A stretch of 9,217 nt of DNA. It comes from Ferruginibacter sp. (GTDB lineage: Bacteria > Bacteroidota > Bacteroidia > Chitinophagales > Chitinophagaceae). The stretch lies in contig JAGPDJ010000033.1 in the NCBI GenBank assembly GCA_018057635.1, forward strand, positions 1-9,217. Reading direction: 5' to 3'. Position 1 is the stretch's first letter. Each line of letters begins with the position of its first letter. Both the position numbers and the translations under genes were made by a program. Positions 1 through 5,609 of the stretch are shown piece by piece. Below the pieces are notes generated by a model, which ran no database searches, had not been told where the DNA came from, and saw only the letters and a program-made list of their open reading frames with translations.

Positions 1-1382
1 TGCAGCGTTATGGCAAGATCAAACATATCATGCAGCAAACTGTGGTGGAAAGTGACCCATTGCAGAAATCGCTGTTTACAGAAAAGCTGGATAATATCCT
101 GTTACACCGTACCTGGGGTTATTTAATTCTTATAACAGTACTTTTTTTATTATTTCAAAGCATATTCTGGGTTGCACAGTATCCGATGGATGCTATTGAG
201 TGGGGCTTTGGCCAGCTTTCCGGCTGGTTATCGGATGTGATGCCTGCAAACTGGTTCAGCGATCTTCTTATTAATGGTATTGTTGCCGGGCTTAGTGGAA
301 TCTTTCTGTTCATTCCCCAGATCATGATATTGTTCGGCTTGATTACTTTGCTGGAAGACACAGGCTATATGGCACGCATCAGCTTTTTAACGGATAAGCT
401 TATGCGAAAAGTGGGACTGAACGGTAAAAGTGTAATGCCGATGATCAGCGGGTTTGCATGTGCAGTGCCGGCAATTATGTCGGCCCGTAATATTGAAAAT
501 AAAAAAGAAAGGCTGCTTACCATCATGATTACACCGTTGATGAGTTGCAGTGCAAGGCTACCGGTTTATACGATTCTCGTTGCATTGGTAATTCCTTCAA
601 AATTGTATTTCGGTTTCCTAAGCCTTCAGGGCCTGGTAATGATGGGCCTGTATTTACTGGGAACCGTAATGGCGCTGATCGTAGCCTGGGTAATGAAATG
701 GTTTATCAAATCAACAGAAAGAAGTTATTTTATACTGGAACTGCCTGTATACAGAGGACCACGTAAAAGGAATATTCTGTATACCATGGTTGAGAAAGCA
801 AAAATATTTGTGTTTGATGCCGGAAAGATCATCATGCTGATCAGTTTATTGCTTTGGGCGCTCAGTAGCTATGGCCCGCCTGAAAAAATGAAAACAGTTT
901 CTGCCAGGTACGACATGTTGATCAAAGAGAATCCCTCCAATACCACGGAAATAACGAGGCAAAAAAAAATGGCGCTATTGCAATCTTCATACGCCGGTAT
1001 GCTGGGGAAAGCCATTGAACCAGCTATCAGGCCGTTGGGTTACGATTGGAAAATTGGCATTGCACTGATTACTTCGTTTGCGGCAAGAGAAGTTTTTGTT
1101 GGAACCATGGCCACATTGTACAGTGTAGGAGAAGATACAGATACCAATTACACACTCAGGCAAAAAATGAATGCAGCAGTAAGAGAAGACGGAACCAAAG
1201 TGTATACGCTGGCAACCGGATTATCGCTGTTGATATTTTATGTGCTTTCTATGCAATGCATGAGCACACTGGCTGTTGTAAAAAGAGAAACGAAGAGTTA
1301 TAAGTGGCCGCTCATTCAACTGCTGTATATGACCGGACTGGCATATTTACTAAGCTTCATCGTATACCAACTATTTAAATAA
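1..1382 (+). CDS. feoB: Ferrous iron transport protein B, C-terminal membrane part (5' truncated by window)
   Basis: FeoB is an inner-membrane, GTPase-linked importer of Fe2+. The reading frame is open from position 3 to a TAA at 1380-1382, and the residues before the first in-window ATG (position 30) read RYGKIKHI, the usual FeoB linker after the G domain, so that ATG is internal. The GTP-binding half lies upstream. Counting from that ATG, the sequence shows the FeoB core: a helix near 30-50, GFACAVPAIMSARN (141-154), the first gate motif SCSARLPVYTILV (172-184), the second gate FAAREVFVGTMATLY (350-364), and the C-terminal MQCMSTLAVVKRET (408-421). The cysteines in the first gate and in MQCMS fall where FeoB proteins carry conserved gate cysteines. 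A hydrophilic lysine/asparagine-rich insertion at about 283-320 is common in Bacteroidota homologues. The gene converges on the lipoprotein gene at 1516-2664. Identity is near certain; regulation cannot be judged without the promoter. Confidence 0.96.
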   Translation, partial: QRYGKIKHIMQQTVVESDPLQKSLFTEKLDNILLHRTWGYLILITVLFLLFQSIFWVAQYPMDAIEWGFGQLSGWLSDVMPANWFSDLLINGIVAGLSGIFLFIPQIMILFGLITLLEDTGYMARISFLTDKLMRKVGLNGKSVMPMISGFACAVPAIMSARNIENKKERLLTIMITPLMSCSARLPVYTILVALVIPSKLYFGFLSLQGLVMMGLYLLGTVMALIVAWVMKWFIKSTERSYFILELPVYRGPRKRNILYTMVEKAKIFVFDAGKIIMLISLLLWALSSYGPPEKMKTVSARYDMLIKENPSNTTEITRQKKMALLQSSYAGMLGKAIEPAIRPLGYDWKIGIALITSFAAREVFVGTMATLYSVGEDTDTNYTLRQKMNAAVREDGTKVYTLATGLSLLIFYVLSMQCMSTLAVVKRETKSYKWPLIQLLYMTGLAYLLSFIVYQLFK

Positions 1383-1391
1383 AGAATAACG

Positions 1392-1467
1392 GCAAAAAAG
1401 TACAACTGGTAACACAGTAAATCTTTTTTGCATGATCCACTCCTGTTATATTTTTCGGGAAAATATA
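1392..1467. terminator. AT-rich inverted repeats between convergent genes, possible terminator
   Basis: Two inverted repeats lie between feoB and the convergent lipoprotein gene. The first is a perfect 9-bp pair, GCAAAAAAG (1392-1400) with CTTTTTTGC (1423-1431), separated by 22 bases. The second is a tight hairpin, TATATTTT (1447-1454) with AAAATATA (1460-1467), closing a TCGGG loop and followed on the plus strand by a T-rich run. Position between two gene ends fits transcription termination, but both stems are almost entirely A-T and neither has a clean U-tract, so this is a weak call. Confidence 0.3.
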
Positions 1468-1515
1468 GTATTTATTTATTGGTAAGATTAAAAACTCGGG
1501 CAGTTGGTTATCAAA

Positions 1516-2664
1516 TTACCAATCTACTGCATAACTGATATTATTCTTTACCTGCGGATATAATTTTTTAAATAATTCATTCAGGATGTCTTCTTTTCTT
1601 GGCTGTCCGTAGAAACCGGCATTGTTTATCAGCTCCCAGTCCTGTGCACTCAATGCACGGCTATCGCCACTATATGTTGCACTTTCCTGTTGCCAGCGGT
1701 AATCTTCTCTGAAATTGCGGTAACTGATATTTTTCCCGGTTGTAACATCACTAATGTTTACTTCCATATCTGCTCTTGCTGTAAAACTGCTACGGGTAAT
1801 TCTTACCAATGCGGTAACGGTTTTGTAAACAGGATTGCCTGATGTATCGGTCCCTATCTGCACCTGGTTGCTTGCATTCCTGTTATAATTATAATTGGAA
1901 GGGTAAGGGATATCTATGTTGCGGATCTTCATATCAACAATCCAGTCTGGTTGAATATTTTCCCTGTTTGCCTGCCAGTCGGAATAAAAACGGGCAGGAT
2001 ACCTTTCTTTATTAATACCGTTAAGTTCCCTCACCAGTGTTTGTTGAAAATAGTCGTTTACATAATTATAACCGGTATTACCCCAGGTGTTATTTGAAAA
2101 GAAAGAATTATCCTGTACTGGATTAATGATCACATCCACAACTGCTTTATTGTATGCATCATTGCTTTTTTGCTGTGCATCTTTAAAACCGGGGATAAAC
2201 TTATCTGATTTATTAAAATGGGTGTAAGCTTTTTTTGCATTTTCCCTGCCTGTTTTTTCCAGGAAAACGAGTCCGGCATTATAGTATTCTTCTGCTGCAT
2301 TTTGTCTGCTTTCATATAACTGGCTATTGTAACTTTCGGCATTTACCAGTTTAAAAGCAGCCGGGCTGTTAACAATAGCCTCGTAAGCATCCTGCAGGTA
2401 TTGATATTCTTTGATGATCTTATCCCAACGTGACAGATCTTTTTCTGTTTTTAGAGTATTTATTTTTGCTAACCTGGATGCTTTAATATTTGAATACAGA
2501 ACTGGAATGGCGGAACTGGCGTTTTCGTCAGTAGCGGATTTATTTAGTTTTTTTATGGCATCCAGGAGTGCCTTGTCTTCATCACTGCGTTCAAGATAAT
2601 TTTTACTGCTGGCGCAGGAATTAAGGAAAAGTGCTATCAAAAAAGTATAAAGTAAATATTTCAT
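1516..2664 (-). CDS. Putative lipoprotein of unknown function, 382 aa
   Basis: I do not recognise a named family. From the ATG at 2664 the protein starts MKYLLYTFLIALFLNSC, a short lipoprotein signal peptide with Cys17 as the likely lipidated residue, so the mature protein should sit in the envelope. Residues about 25-175 are charged and predicted helical, with a TPR-like stretch near 123-175 (AAEEYYNAGLVFLEK and following). The rest (about 180-382) is rich in aromatic and Asn residues and alternates like beta structure, including DWIVDMKIRNIDIPYPSNY (240-258), a segment RITRSSFTARADMEVNISDVTTG (289-311) and GDSRALSAQDWELINN (333-348). A longer reading from a TTG at 2691 would add nine basic residues, but a perfect AGGAGG lies six bases before the ATG, so the shorter form is preferred. 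It is transcribed alone, with a terminator-like hairpin upstream separating it from the DUF2202 gene. Confidence 0.8.
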   Translation of the reverse strand: MKYLLYTFLIALFLNSCASSKNYLERSDEDKALLDAIKKLNKSATDENASSAIPVLYSNIKASRLAKINTLKTEKDLSRWDKIIKEYQYLQDAYEAIVNSPAAFKLVNAESYNSQLYESRQNAAEEYYNAGLVFLEKTGRENAKKAYTHFNKSDKFIPGFKDAQQKSNDAYNKAVVDVIINPVQDNSFFSNNTWGNTGYNYVNDYFQQTLVRELNGINKERYPARFYSDWQANRENIQPDWIVDMKIRNIDIPYPSNYNYNRNASNQVQIGTDTSGNPVYKTVTALVRITRSSFTARADMEVNISDVTTGKNISYRNFREDYRWQQESATYSGDSRALSAQDWELINNAGFYGQPRKEDILNELFKKLYPQVKNNISYAVDW

Positions 2665-2670
2665 CACAGG

Positions 2671-2676
2671 CCTCCT
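2671..2676 (-). promoter_or_regulatory. Consensus Shine-Dalgarno site that fixes the lipoprotein start
   Basis: On the minus strand the sequence reads AGGAGG, six bases before the ATG at 2664-2662, which is ideal spacing. It lies inside the coding part of the longer TTG-started reading, so that reading is unlikely. The other genes in this window have A-rich leaders with weak or absent Shine-Dalgarno sites, as is usual in Bacteroidota, so this strong site stands out. Confidence 0.75.
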
Positions 2677-2848
2677 TTTTTTCTTCGACAAACAAAAACA
2701 GTATAAGTAACAGGTGAATTTATGTATAAACTACAAGTTATAATTTATTTAACAATGTTATTACTCAAATAATTAGTGATAACGTTTGTATTCTACATTA
2801 ACCAATACTATTTTAAACAGATTAAGAAACTGTAGTAATTGTAAACGG

Positions 2849-2908
2849 AAAAAAGAAATAGCCAGCATTTTTCCATTTATTTTCCGGGGAAATTAATGCT
2901 GACTATTT
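2849..2908 (-). terminator. Rho-independent terminator of the ECF sigma operon
   Basis: The arms at 2895-2908 and 2856-2869 pair over 14 bp. The only irregularity is a C/A mismatch on the plus strand, which becomes a G-U wobble in the minus-strand transcript. An inner TTTCC/GGAAA pair (2870-2874 with 2888-2892) extends the stem past a two-base bulge, leaving a 13-base loop. On the minus strand the stem is followed directly by C and six T residues (2854-2849). Orientation, wobble and U-tract all favour minus-strand termination, ending the transcript that carries the DUF2202 gene about 140 bases upstream and insulating the lipoprotein gene. Confidence 0.75.
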
Positions 2909-2979
2909 AAATTCAGGAAACGATTTATTACTTCTTTACTTTATTCTATCCTGGTTAAGCTTTTATTTATTGCACACCT

Positions 2980-3042
2980 TTATGCGGCTTTCATATTTTC
3001 TTCTTCAATTAAAGAAGCAATCTTCTTATTCTTTACAGTAAA
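2980..3042 (-). pseudogene. Possible 20-codon C-terminal gene remnant
   Basis: Just after the DUF2202 stop, another minus-strand frame is open for 20 codons between an upstream TAA and a TAA at 2982-2980. It begins FTVKNKKIASLIEE and ends NMKAA. The composition looks protein-like, and the pattern of a strand followed by K-I loosely recalls the last beta strand of SnoaL/NTF2-like proteins. It has no start codon near its beginning and is very short, so it may be chance; the family resemblance is only an impression. Confidence 0.15.
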
Positions 3043-3047
3043 TTATA

Positions 3048-3731
3048 TCAGAAACCAGTTTCCTTTGCACTGTTTATAATGGCATCGAAATCTGCTTGTG
3101 TTAAATACTGAGGAACGTAAGTACCGCCGCTATTCAGAATGTTTTTATAAAATGCCCTCATGTGGTTACGGCTTCCTTTGCTCAGGTTTTCGTATACAAA
3201 CCGTATATCCTGGTTGTCAATGCCTGATAAAGCATTTGTCAGATCAAAAATATCAAGGTCTTCGATGGTAGCGCCAACTTTAAATGCATTTAATACACTA
3301 ATGTTGCCCTCAACTATTAACTGGTTATACAGGTTTTGTAATGTTGAATTATTGAAAACACCAACTGCATTGGAACCTACCGGGTCTGTTATATTATACC
3401 TGTTCAGCAATATCAGCATGGCATCCATATGCGTTTGTTCACTGGAAGAAATATTTTTAAAAACATTTGAACCCCATTTGTTATATAAGCTGATGTAAAC
3501 ATCCCTTGCAAGTTTTTCTTCTTCTCTCATAAAGGAGAGTGTATTTAATTCCACTGTATTTAAAGGCTCTATTGGTAATATGTTTACCTGTGCCCTAATT
3601 GTTTCGATACTGTAATTGCTATTGTTATTGGGACTATTGGGCTGGTTATCATCTTTACTACACGACATTGCCATAGAAATGAATATTGATAACAGGATCA
3701 GTAAGCCTGTATATTTTTTTATATTTTTCAT
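3048..3731 (-). CDS. DUF2202 ferritin-like lipoprotein, 227 aa
   Basis: The protein starts with a signal peptide ending ISMAMSC, with Cys24 the likely lipidation site, then SKDD and a low-complexity Asn/Pro/Ser linker (29-40). The remainder matches DUF2202, a family placed with ferritin-like four-helix bundles: FMREEEKLARDVYISLYNKW (68-87), SEQTHMDAMLILLNRY (97-112), GATIEDLDIFDL (153-164) and VYENLSKGSRNHMRAF (179-194), followed by YVPQYLTQADFDAIIN. The Glu/His residues in these four helices (for example Glu70-72, Glu98, His101, Glu157, Glu181, His190) are placed as a di-metal site would need, though which bind metal is inference. The biochemical role is not established. It is the last gene of the sigma-factor operon, 37 bp after the small secreted protein, and is followed by a terminator. 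'C-S-K-D-D' resembles the Bacteroidota surface-export signal, so it may face outward. Confidence 0.88.
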   Translation of the reverse strand: MKNIKKYTGLLILLSIFISMAMSCSKDDNQPNSPNNNSNYSIETIRAQVNILPIEPLNTVELNTLSFMREEEKLARDVYISLYNKWGSNVFKNISSSEQTHMDAMLILLNRYNITDPVGSNAVGVFNNSTLQNLYNQLIVEGNISVLNAFKVGATIEDLDIFDLTNALSGIDNQDIRFVYENLSKGSRNHMRAFYKNILNSGGTYVPQYLTQADFDAIINSAKETGF

Positions 3732-3768
3732 GATTTCATGTTTTATTATGAACTAAATATTTTAATAA

Positions 3769-4044
3769 TTAACTTCTTCTGCCGGATCTGTTTCCTTGCA
3801 TTGCAGCACGGCATTGACCGTTGCATATCCCATCCCTGTTCCTTCTGAATTGGCCCTGGTGCTTACGGAATAATGGCCTTGAATTGTTTTCCAGGTTATC
3901 ACAAACCCCGCTTTTATCTGAATCTACATAACCGGAATTATTCTTGTTTGTACCAGGAGTGCCATTACCCTGTTTGTTGGTTTGCGCATACAAAACGCCA
4001 CTTGTTGCAATCATTATGATTGCGGATATAATCAGCTTTTTCAT
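3769..4044 (-). CDS. Small secreted Asp/Cys/Arg-rich protein, 91 aa
   Basis: No named family is recognised. A clear Sec signal peptide (MKKLIISAIIMIATSGVLYA, residues 1-20) ends in an A-Q cleavage site, giving a mature protein of about 71 residues. It contains GYVDSDKSGVCDN (38-50), an acidic loop of the D-x-D-x-S-G type seen in EF-hand-like calcium loops and in small exported Bacteroidota proteins found near Spy/CpxP-like genes. A second, degenerate half follows: RDGICNGQC (70-78). Cysteines 48, 74 and 78 and the very basic tail (NRSGRR) suggest metal or ion binding, but this is inference. The start is an ATG after an A/T-rich leader without a Shine-Dalgarno site. The gene lies 33 bp after the Spy-like gene and 37 bp before the DUF2202 gene, so it is very probably cotranscribed. 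The typical signal peptide supports a real gene. Confidence 0.8.
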   Translation of the reverse strand: MKKLIISAIIMIATSGVLYAQTNKQGNGTPGTNKNNSGYVDSDKSGVCDNLENNSRPLFRKHQGQFRRNRDGICNGQCRAAMQGNRSGRRS

Positions 4045-4077
4045 GATTTTATTTTTTAAATGTTATAAAATAACTTT

Positions 4078-4605
4078 CTATTTCCTGTTCAATCCTTCCT
4101 GTTTGCGGTGGTTAGAAGGTATTGTGAAAGCCTCGTTTTTGAATAATGGTTGAAAAGCTTTTTTCAGTTCTTCAGCTTGTTCCGGAGTGCATATTTTCTT
4201 TATGTTTAAGTAAAACTTATAAGTTTCATATTTTAATGTACCATGTAAATCACCGATCTGTTCCGACATACTGTTTAACCTGCCGGTATCCGGAACTGAT
4301 TTTTGTAATTCAATGAACATGTCATTTTTAAAAGAACCTATTTTAGTTGTCAGGTCCATTGCGTAAGGACGAAATACCCGGTTTTCCTGCCTGAAAGCAT
4401 TCATCTGATCATTGTTAAAACCAAGGGTTTGTCTTAAAAATCTTCCATTAAGCATATTTCCTCCGGATGATCCTGTATTGATTGTAATATTTTCTTCCTG
4501 CTTTTTTTCCTGGTAATTGTGGTAAAGAATAGTTCCGATAGTTGCTGTATTTGTAATTGCCAGCAAAACCACCACCCAGGTTAGTATTTGATTTTTACGC
4601 ATCAT
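4078..4605 (-). CDS. Membrane-anchored Spy/CpxP-like periplasmic metal-sensor-type protein, 175 aa
   Basis: Residues 8-28 form one transmembrane helix with no cleavage site, followed by a polar linker (30-50) and an all-helical periplasmic domain. The domain carries the two landmarks of Spy/CpxP/CnrX-like proteins: LGFNNDQMNAFRQENRVF (61-78), a version of the 'LGLTxxQ' helix start, and ICTPEQAEELKKAFQPLF (138-155), a version of 'LTPEQ'. The family includes periplasmic chaperones and metal sensors that sequester or regulate sigma systems. I see few obvious metal ligands (His29, His121, Cys139, His166), so a specific metal cannot be named. The ATG overlaps the stop of the preceding membrane-protein gene by four bases (ATGA), implying translational coupling, and the next codon is also ATG. 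Its place behind a sigma/anti-sigma pair suggests a sensor or regulator in that circuit. Confidence 0.82.
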   Translation of the reverse strand: MMRKNQILTWVVVLLAITNTATIGTILYHNYQEKKQEENITINTGSSGGNMLNGRFLRQTLGFNNDQMNAFRQENRVFRPYAMDLTTKIGSFKNDMFIELQKSVPDTGRLNSMSEQIGDLHGTLKYETYKFYLNIKKICTPEQAEELKKAFQPLFKNEAFTIPSNHRKQEGLNRK

Positions 4606-4916
4606 TTCATTTTTATTTCATTCCCGAGTTCATTATAAAATCCAAAATTTTCCATCCTGTTATCATTTATCAGTACAACATCACCGGAAACATTTTTTGA
4701 GCGATACAGGTTGCCTGCTGCCATGCCGGTAAACACTGCTGCAATCATACTCAAACCAACTACTGCAGTTTTCCAAAACGGTGAAAAGGGGAACACAATT
4801 TTATTATGCTGATTTTCAACAGCAACCATAATTCGGGTAGATATGTACGGGTTAAATCCGGTATTTCTTTCCTCCAGAACCAGGGCATCAACTAATTGGT
4901 TAATATCATTTTTCAT
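4602..4916 (-). CDS. Probable anti-sigma factor, single-pass membrane protein, 104 aa
   Basis: The protein has an N-terminal cytoplasmic segment of about 45 residues, including FNPYISTRIMVAVEN (21-35), one transmembrane helix at about 48-70, and a short periplasmic tail of about 34 residues. The 'NPxxxTRI' motif recurs in small membrane proteins encoded just after ECF sigma factors in Bacteroidota. There is no zinc-binding HxxxCxxC motif of the classic ZAS anti-sigma domain. The function is inferred from position: it is 43 bp downstream of the sigma gene and shares an ATGA stop/start overlap with the Spy-like gene. The likely role is to bind the sigma factor at the inner membrane and release it on a periplasmic signal passed by the Spy-like partner. 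A short, CnrY-like anti-sigma factor is the closest functional analogue; I cannot show homology. Confidence 0.68.
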   Translation of the reverse strand: MKNDINQLVDALVLEERNTGFNPYISTRIMVAVENQHNKIVFPFSPFWKTAVVGLSMIAAVFTGMAAGNLYRSKNVSGDVVLINDNRMENFGFYNELGNEIKMK

Positions 4917-4959
4917 TGCCGTTGTTGTTTAATTGTTAGACACCGTATTAAAATAAATC

Positions 4960-5508
4960 TTACGGTCTTTCAAGGTTTTTTTCAAGAATTTTTTTGAGAT
5001 TAATTTTTGCACGATGCAATAGCTGTTCAACTGCCCCTTCAGTGATCTTCATAATTTCAGCGATCTGTATATGAGGTAATTCTTCATACCTGGAAAGAAC
5101 AAATGCCTTGCGTTGTTTATCCGGAAGATCATCGATTGCCTGTTGAATGATAGCTTTTTCTGTTTTTTCTGTTAAAGCTATTTCACCAGGCTTATCTTTT
5201 GAGGGAATTTGAATCAGTTCAGACAAAGCAACCCAGAAACCCCTGCGCTTTTTCTTCCTTAAAAAATTTAAGCTGCTGTTTACAGTAATGCGGTAAAGCC
5301 AGGTAGAAAATGCGGCTTTTCCATTAAAGGAAGAAAGCGACTGATATACTTTTATGAAAACATCCTGGGTAATATCTTCAGCATCTTGTTTGTTATGCAA
5401 AAAACCAATGGCAGTGCGAAACACATTTGCTTCATATTTTTTAATCAAAAGTTTAAAATCCTGTTGATTTCCACTGAGAATACTTTGTATCAGTTCATAT
5501 TCATCCAT
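4960..5508 (-). CDS. ECF-type RNA polymerase sigma factor, 182 aa
   Basis: This is a sigma-70 family protein of the extracytoplasmic-function type with only regions 2 and 4, of typical length. Region 2 spans about 16-88 and shows the core-binding and -10 recognition elements: FLHNKQDAEDITQDVFIKVY (36-55) and FSTWLYRITVNSSLNFLRKKKR (67-88). Region 4 (about 118-173) shows LPDKQRKAFVLSRYEELPHI (128-147) and the helix-turn-helix IAEIMKITEGAVEQLLHRAK (149-168). It begins the five-gene block at 3048-5508, 101 bp after the RND permease stop. The next gene is a small membrane protein in the anti-sigma position. Many such factors drive their own operons; an imperfect dyad lies 38-52 bp upstream of the ATG, but no clear promoter was found. 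The start is the only ATG giving a full region 2. Confidence 0.95.
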   Translation of the reverse strand: MDEYELIQSILSGNQQDFKLLIKKYEANVFRTAIGFLHNKQDAEDITQDVFIKVYQSLSSFNGKAAFSTWLYRITVNSSLNFLRKKKRRGFWVALSELIQIPSKDKPGEIALTEKTEKAIIQQAIDDLPDKQRKAFVLSRYEELPHIQIAEIMKITEGAVEQLLHRAKINLKKILEKNLERP

Positions 5509-5545
5509 TCGGCTGTATCTTGATTTTTAGACACTGTTTGACTGG

Positions 5546-5560
5546 TTATCCTATGGGTAA
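5546..5560. promoter_or_regulatory. Imperfect dyad upstream of the sigma gene, possible operator
   Basis: The minus strand reads TTACCCATAGGATAA, a dyad of the form TTAnCC-N3-GGnTAA (10 of 15 positions symmetric), 38-52 bases before the ATG of the sigma gene. The gap between the permease and sigma genes (5509-5609) holds no GC-rich hairpin, so it is not an obvious terminator. An operator or promoter element is possible, but a dyad this short can arise by chance. Confidence 0.2.
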
Positions 5561-5609
5561 AAAGAATAAAATCAATAAAACATTTATATAAAGAAAAGTA
5601 CCGAACGTT

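Larger units (their letters stand above)
2665..3047. other. 383-bp intergenic region
   Basis: This stretch lies between the stop of the DUF2202 gene (3048) and the ATG of the 382-aa lipoprotein gene (2664), both on the minus strand. It holds a minus-strand terminator hairpin (2849-2908), the Shine-Dalgarno site at 2671-2676, and a short open minus-strand stretch (2980-3042) that could be the tail of a lost gene. The lipoprotein promoter must lie at about 2680-2850, but I found no good match to the Bacteroidota TTG / TAnnTTTG promoter pattern there. No complete gene is visible. Confidence 0.6.

Noticed and set aside
155..361. 68-aa minus-strand reading frame inside feoB
   Set aside because: It lies antisense to a strongly conserved FeoB region, and its product has no signal peptide, motif or partner; it is a shadow frame.
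2665..2850. Bacteroidota-type promoter (TTG / TAnnTTTG) for the lipoprotein gene
   Set aside because: Several one-mismatch -7-like octamers occur, but none has a properly spaced TTG, and such matches are expected by chance in AT-rich DNA.
3160..3498. 112-aa plus-strand reading frame antisense to DUF2202
   Set aside because: The minus-strand frame encodes a recognisable family across the whole stretch; the plus-strand product matches nothing and has no plausible ribosome site.
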